64,000 bases of DNA from UBA11740 sp035635855. Its GTDB lineage: Bacteria > Acidobacteriota > Blastocatellia > Pyrinomonadales > Pyrinomonadaceae. A program made the translations under genes and the position numbers. Below are positions 1 through 8,293 of this stretch, one piece after another. How positions within the stretch are numbered: the first letter of the stretch is position 1; every line of letters starts with the position of its first letter. The DNA is taken from NCBI GenBank assembly GCA_035635855.1, contig DASQAF010000006.1, positions 245,086-309,085 on the forward strand, written 5' to 3'. Below the pieces are notes generated by a model. That model did not search any database and had not been told where the DNA came from. It saw only the letters and a list, made by a program, of their open reading frames with translations.

Positions 1-1181
1 TTCTTTTGGGGACGTATTCCTTCGCGCAAGGTTTCATCGTCGCGCTGGCGCGCGTTCTCCGGAACCAGCGGCGTGAGCGCTTCCATCTGCGCCCGCACGG
101 ATTCGGTAATCTCTCTGGGAGCTAACTCCTCAAACAGCGGCATCAGCCGCTTCATGACCATATATTTCCCCTCGATGCCCGAAGTGGTCTGATCCTGTCC
201 CGGTGGCGCCAGGGGTCGCTGCAGGATGTCGGCTGCGGCGCGAAAGAAAGCCGCGCGCAACTCGGTTGTAGTCTCAGGTGGAGAGCCGCCGCGGGAGGTC
301 TGCGACGTCGAAGCGCCGCCGCCGCTGTAGGTAACAAAGATATGCGGAGTGAAGAGATACGACGAAAGCAGCGAGACGGTGTTGGCGTCAGACTGCATAC
401 TACCAACAGCGCGGCTTAACATGGACAGGTAACGACGATCCGCGGCGGCCGCATCCTTCTCGCGCAGATAGGTAAGATAATCGAGTCCCTCTCTGGTGAT
501 CGTAGCCAGCGCCGAATCGGCGAACTGAAGACTTCGCTCGACGTCCGTGTCTAGAAGCTGGCGCGCCAGATTTAACCTTTGACTTACGGCCTCAGGCGTA
601 TCGGACGGATTCGATCGACTCTTATCTGAAGCTTCGGTGGCCTGTTGCTGCTGATCGACTTTCAGCTTGGCCAGTAACTCTTCACCCAGTGTCCGATCGC
701 GTTTGGCCGCGAGCCGCAAGACTTCCCCGCGAATATTTGGAGGACCGGTTACCGCAGCGCTTCCTCTCTTTGCCTGCTGCTGTTTGATCTCTTCATCCAT
801 CCGCTGCTGCCCCTCGCGGTCGACAATTTCGGCGGCGTCCCAGGCTTTGCGAAATAGCGTCCGGCTGCGTTCCGGATCGACTTCCCAGAGCGCGTCGGCA
901 ATTCGCGCCTGTGTGCGCGCGCGCAGCTTCTGATCGTTGAAGTTGCCGGCGTCAGCGGCTAAGGCGATCAAGAGCGACTGTGCCTGGGCTCGCCGCTCGC
1001 GGATGAGTCGTTCCGCTTCGGGATCCTTCGCCACCTTGTTTCTGTTGGCGTCCTTTACGGGCGCGGCCGTTTTCGAGCCGTTCGGCTGAGCCGTTGCGGC
1101 AGGTTGCGCGCTGATGGTTGTGGCGGAAAAAATAGCAGAGAAGCAGAAAGCTGCTACGCAGGGAAGGGAAAAGCGTATCAT
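1..1181 (-). CDS. Secreted hypothetical protein, 3' end beyond window
   Basis: An uninterrupted reading frame runs from an ATG at 1181 to the left edge, about 393 codons without a stop, so the C-terminus is missing. The first 25 residues look like a Sec signal peptide (MIRFSLP, hydrophobic core, then SAQ). The mature part is rich in Ala, Arg, Gln and Glu, with helical stretches (RRAQAQSLLIALAADAGNF, RSRTLFRKAWDAAEIVD) that resemble helical-repeat solenoids. No catalytic motif is visible. I do not recognise a named family; proteins of this look are common in Acidobacteriota as exported hypotheticals. It is separated by about 95 bp from the Nfu gene, which is read on the same strand. The frame is certain, the function unknown. 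Confidence 0.8.
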   Translation of the reverse strand, partial: MIRFSLPCVAAFCFSAIFSATTISAQPAATAQPNGSKTAAPVKDANRNKVAKDPEAERLIRERRAQAQSLLIALAADAGNFNDQKLRARTQARIADALWEVDPERSRTLFRKAWDAAEIVDREGQQRMDEEIKQQQAKRGSAAVTGPPNIRGEVLRLAAKRDRTLGEELLAKLKVDQQQQATEASDKSRSNPSDTPEAVSQRLNLARQLLDTDVERSLQFADSALATITREGLDYLTYLREKDAAAADRRYLSMLSRAVGSMQSDANTVSLLSSYLFTPHIFVTYSGGGASTSQTSRGGSPPETTTELRAAFFRAAADILQRPLAPPGQDQTTSGIEGKYMVMKRLMPLFEELAPREITESVRAQMEALTPLVPENARQRDDETLREGIRPQK

Positions 1182-1275
1182 CCGTAACCTCCGGAGAATG
1201 GTTGAACTGTACTGGTTTCAGAAACGCGCGCGGCGCCGGGCGGTTCCAGAATGTAAGTAAAGAGGCGGGTGGCGG

Positions 1276-1839
1276 CTAAACTGCAATCACTTCCAGGTCG
1301 GGGTCGATTTCCTGCTTGAGCATGCCTTCGATGGCCATGAGTGTGCCGGTCAGGGAACTCGGACAACTGCCGCACGCGCCCTGATAGCGAATCTTCAGCG
1401 TGTGATCTTTGAGTTCAAGGATTTCCAGATAGCCACCATCGCCTGCAAGTGCAGGGCGCACTTTCTCGTCGAGTATCTCATTGATTCGGAGAAGGCGCGG
1501 GTCGTCACTCATTACGGCCGCGAGTGCGCCGCCGACCCCCTCCGCGCTGGCAATCGATGAACCTGCGGTTACTGAGTCGGCCGCGCGAATCGGCACGGCC
1601 AGCGCCGGGAGCAACTCGTCCCAATCCGCAGAGTCTTCCTTTTCAGTCGTGATCATGTTGCCCATGTAGAAGACTGAGACCAGGTTGCCGACCTCAAACA
1701 GCGACTTCGCCAGCGGATCGTCCTGGGCTTTCTCAGGTGAATCGAACTGGAGCGCTACGCCGTTGGTAACCGGCTCACGCAGAATGAACTTCACCGCGTT
1801 GGGGTTTGGAGTTTCCTGAATATCGCTAATCTTTGGCAT
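1276..1839 (-). CDS. NifU-like (Nfu) iron-sulfur scaffold/carrier protein
   Basis: 187 residues. The N-terminal half (MPKISDIQETPNPNAVKF, residues 1-90) matches the Nfu N-terminal domain, which starts with the ETPNPN signature. The C-terminal half (about 115-187) is the NifU C-terminal domain, with VRPALAGDGGYLEI and the cluster-binding CxxC in GACGSCPSS (residues about 155-163). Nfu proteins bind a 4Fe-4S cluster across a dimer and hand it to target apoproteins in the cytosol. A linker of about 30 residues rich in Ala, Gly and Ser joins the domains. No other Fe-S assembly gene lies next to it. It reads toward the secreted protein at 1-1181. Family assignment is firm; the exact client proteins cannot be told. 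Confidence 0.92.
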   Translation of the reverse strand: MPKISDIQETPNPNAVKFILREPVTNGVALQFDSPEKAQDDPLAKSLFEVGNLVSVFYMGNMITTEKEDSADWDELLPALAVPIRAADSVTAGSSIASAEGVGGALAAVMSDDPRLLRINEILDEKVRPALAGDGGYLEILELKDHTLKIRYQGACGSCPSSLTGTLMAIEGMLKQEIDPDLEVIAV

Positions 1840-2052
1840 TGCTGTTTCGCGAGCAGCTATTTAAGAAGCCACCCTTCCTTTATTATGTTTCACAAGGATT
1901 ATAACCCTTTTGCAGTAGAACCTCGAATGCGGATGTATTACGCAGGAAGTTGGCCGGCAACATCGCAAAAATGCTTGCGGCCTAAAGGTACTGGGAATAT
2001 ACTCGCGGGCCTCACTTGCCCCCCTTTTCTCAAAGGCGAGACAAGATGAGAT
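1840..2052 (+). other. Intergenic region, possible small structured RNA
   Basis: No gene of useful length is present between nfu and bshA. On the plus strand the segment from about 1960 onward can fold locally (CTCGC at 2002-2006 can pair with GCGAG at 2036-2040) and runs directly into the rho-independent terminator at 2053-2094. No plus-strand gene ends here, so the terminator may belong to a small RNA. It could equally be a leader attenuator for bshA. I could not match it to 6S, SRP or another known RNA by eye. Confidence 0.2.
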
Positions 2053-2094
2053 GGAGGCAGACGATTGCGAGGGTCGGCTGCCTCCTCTTTTTTT
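2053..2094 (+). terminator. Rho-independent terminator or attenuator upstream of bshA
   Basis: Perfect 8-bp stem GGAGGCAG (2053-2060) / CTGCCTCC (2078-2085), 17-nt loop, followed by a T-rich run (TCTTTTTTT). It points toward bshA on the plus strand, 130 bp before its start, with no plus-strand gene upstream in the window. Confidence 0.65.
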
Positions 2095-2102
2095 GAAGTA
2101 GG

Positions 2103-2217
2103 GCTTAGTGCTTAGTGATTTGTGCCTTGAGCTTGGTATTCTTTTCCGAGGTAGGTAGTCACGGCAGAGAACACTAAGTACTAAGCTCTAAGTACTAAGC
2201 TCTAAGTACTAAGGACT
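2103..2217. repeat. Short repeated CTTAGT/ACTAAG motifs
   Basis: GGGCTTAGTGCTTAGTG at about 2101 is followed near 2175-2213 by two and a half copies of a 14-bp unit, TAAGTACTAAGCTC. The unit is itself palindromic (CTTAGTACTTAG type). The last copy supplies AAGGA, the apparent ribosome binding site of bshA, so the repeat reaches the gene start. Function unknown. Confidence 0.6.
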
Positions 2218-2224
2218 AGTTCTG

Positions 2225-3346
2225 ATGAATATCGGCATCACAGTTTATCCGACCTACGGAGGCAGCGGCATTGTCGGTTCCGAGCTGGGCAAGGAACTGG
2301 CCGCGCGCGGACACACAGTCCACTTTATCTCTTCAGCTCTGCCCACGCGGCTGACTGAATTGAACGAGCGGGTGCGCTTTCACGAAGTCGAGATGATGTC
2401 GTATCCGCTGTTCGAACATCAGCCCTACACGCTGGCGCTGGCGACGAAGATGGCGACCGTGGCGGAAACCGAAAACCTGGATCTGCTGCACGTTCACTAC
2501 GCCATCCCGCATTCGATCAGCGCAATTCTCGCGCGTGAATCAATCAAGTCTCATCGCCGGTTGCCTGTGATTACAACGTTGCATGGAACTGACATCACGC
2601 TGGTTGGCGCGGATCGATCGTACTTGCCGATAACGCGCTACGCTCTTGAACAGTCGGATGGGGTCACGGCTATTTCGAATTATTTGAAGCAGGCTACGAT
2701 CGAAACATTTCAGTTCGATCGCATCCAGGTAATTCCGAATTTCGTCTGTCCGGATGAATACAAGCCGAAAATTGACTGCGACCTGCGCGCCAGTCTTTCA
2801 CCCGATGACGCGCCGATTATGGTGCATGTTTCGAACTTTCGGCCGGTCAAGCGGCCAATTGACTGCGTAGAGATCCTTGCCCGCGTGCTCCGGCAAACCA
2901 GCGCGCGACTGGTAATGGTCGGCGATGGCAGCGAACGCACGAATGTCATTCATCGGGCGCGCAGCCTGGGCGTTTACGACCAGTGCGTCTTTGTCGGCAA
3001 ACAACCTCGGATAGTCGATTATCTCTGCGCCGCGGATGTTTTGCTCCTGCCATCCGAGCAGGAATCGTTCGGCCTGGCAGCACTGGAAGCCATGGCCTGC
3101 GAAGTTCCCGTGATAGCTTCACGCGTGGGCGGCGTACCCGAAGTCGTCGACGATGGCGAAACGGGATTTCTTAGTGGGGTAGGTGATGTCGATAAGATGG
3201 CCGCAGACGCCGTGAAGCTGCTAACCGATAAGAAGTTGCGGCGCGAAATGGGCAAACGCGCGCGCGCCTCGGCGATCTCGCGTTACAACACCGATAAGAT
3301 TATTCCGCAGTACATAGAGTTTTATGAACGGGTGTTGGCTTCATAA
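2225..3346 (+). CDS. bshA: N-acetyl-alpha-D-glucosaminyl L-malate synthase BshA
   Basis: 373-residue GT4 retaining glycosyltransferase. The start MNIGITVYPTYGGSGIVGSE is typical of BshA, as is LLHVHYAIPHS near residue 85. The C-terminal Rossmann half carries FRPVKRP, MVGDGSE and the sugar-nucleotide motif PSEQESFGLAALEAMAC. BshA transfers GlcNAc from UDP-GlcNAc to L-malate, the first step of bacillithiol synthesis in the cytosol. No bshB or bshC is near. The start is preceded by AAGGA about 10 bases upstream. The length fits the family. BshA orthologs are known from Firmicutes, Deinococcus, Bacteroidota and Acidobacteriota; that bacillithiol is actually made here is inferred. Confidence 0.9.
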   Translation: MNIGITVYPTYGGSGIVGSELGKELAARGHTVHFISSALPTRLTELNERVRFHEVEMMSYPLFEHQPYTLALATKMATVAETENLDLLHVHYAIPHSISAILARESIKSHRRLPVITTLHGTDITLVGADRSYLPITRYALEQSDGVTAISNYLKQATIETFQFDRIQVIPNFVCPDEYKPKIDCDLRASLSPDDAPIMVHVSNFRPVKRPIDCVEILARVLRQTSARLVMVGDGSERTNVIHRARSLGVYDQCVFVGKQPRIVDYLCAADVLLLPSEQESFGLAALEAMACEVPVIASRVGGVPEVVDDGETGFLSGVGDVDKMAADAVKLLTDKKLRREMGKRARASAISRYNTDKIIPQYIEFYERVLAS

Positions 3347-3461
3347 CTACCCCTTCTTAAATCAACCACATTTTCAGATTAAGTATCGCAGGACAGTCTT
3401 TTGCTTTGACTGAAGATTCATACTAAGCTGAGCCAACCGCGGAATTACCCTGGAGGCTCCC

Positions 3462-5726
3462 GTGAAAACACACCGTCTATTTGCGGTTATCTTAATTGCC
3501 CATCTCGCGGCGGGGGTCTTTGCTCAGCAGCCTCGCAGACCGCCTCTTGAAACATCACCACCTGCACGGCAAACGACTCAACCGCAAAAACAGCCGCCCC
3601 AGAAACCCGACGAGGAAGACGTCGTGCGCATCACGACCAACCTGGTTCAAGTTGATGCCGTCGTCACCGACAAGAACGGTCGTGTAGTCACCGATCTAAA
3701 ACCCGAAGAGATACAAATCTCGGAAGATGGGAAGCCGCAAAAGATTACCAACCTTTCTTACGTTGTCACGGAAACGCCAGCGGCCACCAATAGTGTGGCC
3801 AAGCCGCCGACTACGGACAAGAACGCTCCGCCCGTTCCGTCTGCGCGGCTTAAACCGGAAGACGTTCGCCGCACCATAGCCGTCGTCGTCGACGACCTCG
3901 GTCTTTCCTTTGAGAGCATCTATTACGCGCGGCGAGCGCTGAAAAAGTTTGTCGACGAACAGATGCAGACCGGTGATCTGGTGGCGATCATTCGCACCAG
4001 CGGCGGCATGGGCGCGTTGCAGCAATTTACTTCAGACAAGCGACAGCTTTACGCCGCCATCGAGCGCGTCAAGTGGTACGCCAACGGCCGGGGAAATGTC
4101 GGCGCGTTTGCTCCGCTTGCTGGAAATGACCAGAGCAACGTCGCGGGCAACTCTCGCGACAACCAGGACAACGGGAGCCCGGCGGAAGATTTGGATCAGT
4201 TTCGAGAAGACGTGTTTGCTGTGGGCACCTTGGGCGCTCTGAGCTATGTAGTGCGCGGTTTGCGCGAACTGCCCGGTCGCAAGTCGGTCCTGCTGGTCTC
4301 TGACGGTATCAAGATTTTCAATCGCGACGATCCCACCCGCAGCAATCGCGTCCTGGAAGCCCTGCGGCGGTTAACCGATCAGGCGAACCGCGCTTCGGTC
4401 GTCGTTTACACGATGGACGCGCGGGGCTTGCAAGTGCTTGGCTTGACCGCCGCTGACGACACGTCCGGCTTCAATCCCCAGCAACTTGAACAGCAGATGA
4501 GCAATCGGCGCGCTGACTTTTTCGAATCCCAGAACGGCTTAAACTATCTGGCGCAACAGACGGGTGGCCTTGCCATTCGGAACTCGAACGATCTTGCTGC
4601 CGGTATCAAACGGGTGCTCGACGATCAGAAGGGTTATTACCTGATTGGCTATCGGCCCGATGAATCGACCTTTGATCAGCGAACCGGGCGACGCAAGTTT
4701 CATCATCTTTCGTTGAAAATCACTCGACCCGGCAAGTTCAACGTGCGCATGCGCAATGGGTTTTTTGGAGTGACCGACGAAGAGCTCACACCACCTCAAA
4801 CACCTGCGCAGAAAATGATTGGCGCGCTCGTATCTCCGTTCGGATCGTCCGGCGTTCATCTGCAGTTGACCTCACTGTTTGGCAATGACGCCAAGGCGGG
4901 CTCGATAATGCGCTCGATGCTACATATCGACGCGCGCGATCTAACTTTCGCCGACGAACCTGATGGTTGGCACAAGAGCGTATTCGATATCATCGCGGTG
5001 ACCTTTGGCGACAACGGAGTGCCCGTCGATCAGGTTAACCGCACGCACACGGTGCGCATACGTGGCGAGACTTACAAGCGGGTCTTGCGCGATGGTTTCG
5101 TTTATGTGGTTACGGTGCCGCTTAAGAAGCCGGGTGCTTACCAACTACGCGTGGCGCTCCGCGATACGGACAGCGAACGCATCGGCTCGGCGAGCCAGTT
5201 TGTCGATGTGCCCGACATCAAAAAGAACCGTCTCGCGCTTTCCACCATTATCGTAAGGGGTTTGACCGCCGCCGAGTTTGCGCGAAATAAAGCGCCCATG
5301 AAGTCTCCCGGTGATAATGCTTCCGCGCCCAGCACTCAGAGCAATGCCGCCACGCCGCAAAGCGAAGGCGTCGAAGAGGGCGACGCGCAGGCCAGTGCCG
5401 CGGTTCGGCATTTTCACAGCGGCCTGGTTATGGAGTACGGCTACATGATCTTTAATGCGCAGTTGAGCAAAGCTACCAATCAACCCCAACTGACTACTCA
5501 GGTGCGTCTGGTGCGTGACGGCAAGGTGATTTTCAACGGCAAAGAGATACCCTTTGATACCACCAACCAGACCGATTTGAAGCGATTGGCGGCCGGCGGC
5601 GCTATTCAACTTGGTACGGGACTCGGGCCTGGAGAGTATGCCCTGCAAATCATCGTTAATGATGCCCTGGCGAACGAGAAGCGCCGCACCGCGACTCAGT
5701 GGATCGATTTTGAGATTGTGAAGTAA
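3462..5726 (+). CDS. Secreted VWA protein, VWFA-related acidobacterial domain family
   Basis: 754 residues. GTG start with a GGAGG box at 3452-3456. Signal peptide of about 21 residues ending VFAQ, then a Pro/Gln-rich linker. Residues about 50-100 hold the conserved opening VDAVVTDKNGRVVTDLKPEE with ISEDGKPQKI, characteristic of the acidobacterial VWFA-related family. The VWA fold follows (RTIAVVVDDLGLSFESIYYA, later GRKSVLLVSDGIKIF, NRASVVVYTMDARGL). The canonical MIDAS DxSxS is replaced by DDLGLS. Residues 440-754 are beta-rich without a named domain. It is probably extracellular or periplasmic. This family is greatly expanded in Acidobacteriota and its function is not established. It stands alone, 115 bp after bshA. 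Confidence 0.88.
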   Translation: MKTHRLFAVILIAHLAAGVFAQQPRRPPLETSPPARQTTQPQKQPPQKPDEEDVVRITTNLVQVDAVVTDKNGRVVTDLKPEEIQISEDGKPQKITNLSYVVTETPAATNSVAKPPTTDKNAPPVPSARLKPEDVRRTIAVVVDDLGLSFESIYYARRALKKFVDEQMQTGDLVAIIRTSGGMGALQQFTSDKRQLYAAIERVKWYANGRGNVGAFAPLAGNDQSNVAGNSRDNQDNGSPAEDLDQFREDVFAVGTLGALSYVVRGLRELPGRKSVLLVSDGIKIFNRDDPTRSNRVLEALRRLTDQANRASVVVYTMDARGLQVLGLTAADDTSGFNPQQLEQQMSNRRADFFESQNGLNYLAQQTGGLAIRNSNDLAAGIKRVLDDQKGYYLIGYRPDESTFDQRTGRRKFHHLSLKITRPGKFNVRMRNGFFGVTDEELTPPQTPAQKMIGALVSPFGSSGVHLQLTSLFGNDAKAGSIMRSMLHIDARDLTFADEPDGWHKSVFDIIAVTFGDNGVPVDQVNRTHTVRIRGETYKRVLRDGFVYVVTVPLKKPGAYQLRVALRDTDSERIGSASQFVDVPDIKKNRLALSTIIVRGLTAAEFARNKAPMKSPGDNASAPSTQSNAATPQSEGVEEGDAQASAAVRHFHSGLVMEYGYMIFNAQLSKATNQPQLTTQVRLVRDGKVIFNGKEIPFDTTNQTDLKRLAAGGAIQLGTGLGPGEYALQIIVNDALANEKRRTATQWIDFEIVK

Positions 5727-5906
5727 GTGCGCCATCCTAAGATCTTAATCGTGACCACTGGTTCATCGCAAAAATATCCTCGCGGAAGTCTTATCTCCAT
5801 CAAGTATCTCCTTATTTAACTCCTTCATCTAAACACGCATAACTATCGAATCCGTGGCAGAAATATCGCTTAACGATTTAAGGAGTAGCAACAGGTTGCT
5901 GGCAAT

Positions 5907-7136
5907 TCATTTCAACCTTTGCGAGCAGAGCTTACTGGCAATCAGATCCGCGGCCACGTGATGTCCGGTCGCGTTCCAGTGGCCATTCCCCGCATCGCTC
6001 CCGAACCCGTGCAGAAAAACTTTGTTCTGATCGGCATAAGCCTGCATCGGTTCAGCCAGATCAAGGAAGTCAATGTTCTCGCGGCCGGCCAGGGCTTTCA
6101 AGCGCAGGTTGGGATAAAACATCGTCTTGACGCCAATGTAATTCATAAAGTTCTGCCGAACTAACGGGTCAGGATAAACCTGAATCGCATTGCTGAGCGG
6201 CACGAGAACAAACTTCGCCCCTTTCTGATTGACCTCATCGCGCATCTTAAGAATCAATCCTTCGGTGACTCGCCAGGCCTCTTTCCAGTTTTCGTCCTGA
6301 GGCTCTAGATAAATCATATTGTCGATTCCGATGTCATCCGCCGTGAGCGGAGCTTTAGGCGTAGCCGTTTTCTCTTGTGACTGCGGGGAACTCTGCGCCC
6401 GTCTGCGGTTACGCCAGTCGGTCAAGCGAAGCTTGGCGGTGAACTGTATGTAATGAACCAGTTGCACAATCCTTAGATGGTTGTGGACCCAACGGCCGAA
6501 CCTGCTGAGCTGTGAATCGCGTTGGCGATACGTGCGCGAATCCCGAAACGACGCGTCATAAATCAACTCGCCGTTACGATAGATAAAGTAAGGAACCTCT
6601 TCAGTCTTGCTCAGAGCCCGCGAGTTGTCATAGATGTCGTTAAAGGTTGTGACAGCCAATATCACGACGTCCGGCGAATAGTCCCAGACCTTCTGTCGCA
6701 AAGTCATCAACTCTTGCGCGGTGCCATAACCGGAAACGCCAAAGTTGATCACCTCGACCCGCTTTCCGGGAAAGAGATTGCAGTCCTGGAGTCTCCGCTC
6801 CAGCAGCGACCAGAAGGTTTGCTCCAGCGGCACATGCATCGCTTCCGTGAAAGAATCTCCGAGCACGGCAATCCGCACCGTGTCGGCCGGCTTGGCCTTT
6901 GTGTGCTCGCGGTCACGCAGGCCGTCGCTATTGATGCGCACGTCGGATTCGCCTTCGCGCTGGTAATGACCTGCCACGCCCGGATTAAGGGAAAATCCCC
7001 GATAATAATCGGTCGTATAAAAGTTAGGAAATGAATAACCGATCACTCGCAGGAATACTTCGCTCATGAAAAGACCCATCAGCAGCCCAAACAGAACGAG
7101 CAATAGCTTCTTTCTAAGATTACGTGGACGCTTCAT
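5907..7136 (-). CDS. Membrane-anchored SGNH/GDSL-hydrolase-like protein
   Basis: 409 residues. One N-terminal transmembrane segment (LLLVLFGLLMGLFMSEVFLRV, about 10-30) would anchor it, with the rest outside the cytoplasm. SGNH blocks are visible: GDSFTEA (nucleophile Ser, about 94-100), NFGVSGYGT (block II Gly), TTFNDIYDN (block III Asn), and GNGHWNATGHHV near 390, which supplies the catalytic His; the usual Asp of DxxH is not obvious. Such enzymes often add or remove acetyl groups on exopolysaccharide or lipids. The neighbouring methyltransferase and glycosyltransferase genes fit a surface-glycan role, but the substrate is unknown. Confidence 0.82.
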   Translation of the reverse strand: MKRPRNLRKKLLLVLFGLLMGLFMSEVFLRVIGYSFPNFYTTDYYRGFSLNPGVAGHYQREGESDVRINSDGLRDREHTKAKPADTVRIAVLGDSFTEAMHVPLEQTFWSLLERRLQDCNLFPGKRVEVINFGVSGYGTAQELMTLRQKVWDYSPDVVILAVTTFNDIYDNSRALSKTEEVPYFIYRNGELIYDASFRDSRTYRQRDSQLSRFGRWVHNHLRIVQLVHYIQFTAKLRLTDWRNRRRAQSSPQSQEKTATPKAPLTADDIGIDNMIYLEPQDENWKEAWRVTEGLILKMRDEVNQKGAKFVLVPLSNAIQVYPDPLVRQNFMNYIGVKTMFYPNLRLKALAGRENIDFLDLAEPMQAYADQNKVFLHGFGSDAGNGHWNATGHHVAADLIASKLCSQRLK

Positions 7137-7181
7137 TGTGTGGCGATTCTCAACTCAGTCTAAAACCAGGAGGCTTCACTT

Positions 7182-7300
7182 TGCTGGGAGCGCGGACGTC
7201 CCGTCCGCATAGCGTGCTTAGAGTTCCCCCCGGCACTGAGTCAACCAACATTGTTCGCGCTTCGCGCTCAAATGCGGACGGGACGTCCGCGCTCCCAGCA
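7182..7300. repeat. Perfect 29-bp inverted repeat (dispersed palindromic element)
   Basis: Arms at 7182-7210 and 7272-7300 are exact reverse complements (TGCTGGGAGCGCGGACGTCC and onward) around a 61-bp spacer. The right arm ends on the base before the stop codon of the methyltransferase gene. A single arm with two mismatches recurs at 14138-14166. Organisation and placement resemble REP/RAYT-type palindromes; no transposase is nearby. Confidence 0.85.
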
Positions 7301-8134
7301 TCAAGTAGCCTTTCGGTATACGATCCAGCACCAGGTCGCCAGTCGATAGCGTTCCATAAGACGATGCCAGCGACTCGCCCTCCAGGCAGGCTGTCTGGTT
7401 TCTCGATGAACGACTCGTAATCCCGCCTTTTCCCCAAGCAGTTCCAGGCTCTTAATCGAAAAGATGTAGTTATGATGTCCCAGGGCCAGGTGTTTGTATG
7501 GCCGGCTCTTGAGTTTGAAGCGCGAAAGTATGTCCTTGATCCGCGAATCCAGACTTTGATAATTAGGCACGACCACAACCAGGTATCCGTTGTCATTCAG
7601 CAGCTCTTTGGCCCTGCGCAAAGTGGACAGGGGATTGCTCGTGTGCTCCAACACGTGCAGCATCGTAATGATGTCGTACTGCCGGGTGAACGCGATCTCT
7701 TCCAGCGTGCCGTGATGAATTTGAAAGCCGGCCTTCGCCGGAACATTTTCACTGACGTGCTTTGACAAATCCGTGCCCTCGACTTCATAGCCCTTCTCCC
7801 TGGCAAGATGCGGCAATAACCCGCTGCCGGTTCCTACGTCCAGGAGCGACTGTCCGCGCGTGTGGGCCGCGACGAAATCAAGATAGTGCTGCACCTGCTG
7901 ATGGACTGAAGGCTCGAATCGGGCATAATCAAATTCCAGGTTACAGCCCCAGCCATCGAAGTATTCCGGATCGTCATAAAGTGCGCTTGTCTCGGCCGCA
8001 CCCGAAACAGGCGTGGTCGCATAGTCGCATGCCGCGCATTCGTAAATCTGCTTGCCACTGAAATCCTGTCCAATTCGGCGCAGAGGCCGGCCGCACAGAA
8101 TGCACTGAAGGTCGTTTTTGCCGGCTGGAGTCAT
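7301..8134 (-). CDS. Class I SAM-dependent methyltransferase with N-terminal zinc ribbon
   Basis: About 277 residues from the ATG at 8134; a TTG eight codons upstream (8158), with AGGA before it, is an alternative start. The N-terminus has two CxxC pairs, CILCG and CAAC, forming a probable zinc ribbon (first 35 residues). The Rossmann SAM-binding motif I is LLDVGTGSGLLPHLA, followed by GTDLS and the post-motif MLHVLEHTSNP. This architecture is typical of methyltransferases that modify sugar or polyketide-like substrates in surface glycan loci. Its stop codon touches the inverted repeat at 7182-7300. It faces the SGNH hydrolase gene downstream on the same strand and a divergent glycosyltransferase upstream. 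Confidence 0.82.
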   Translation of the reverse strand: MTPAGKNDLQCILCGRPLRRIGQDFSGKQIYECAACDYATTPVSGAAETSALYDDPEYFDGWGCNLEFDYARFEPSVHQQVQHYLDFVAAHTRGQSLLDVGTGSGLLPHLAREKGYEVEGTDLSKHVSENVPAKAGFQIHHGTLEEIAFTRQYDIITMLHVLEHTSNPLSTLRRAKELLNDNGYLVVVVPNYQSLDSRIKDILSRFKLKSRPYKHLALGHHNYIFSIKSLELLGEKAGLRVVHRETRQPAWRASRWHRLMERYRLATWCWIVYRKAT

Positions 8135-8293
8135 TCGGGATCGTTCCAGGAAACGCAATGGAGCTTTCCTGTTTCAAGTCGAAGTTTGTACTACACCGGC
8201 TCGGCCAAGCTCAAGGTATCGGACGCTGTTGGCCGCAAACTTAGTAATCCTACATCGCTGATTGTGATAGATTCTCTGTCCGAAAGACCCCCC

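Noticed and set aside
2176..2213. CRISPR-like array
   Set aside because: Units of 14 bp repeat directly without spacers, so this is a short tandem repeat.
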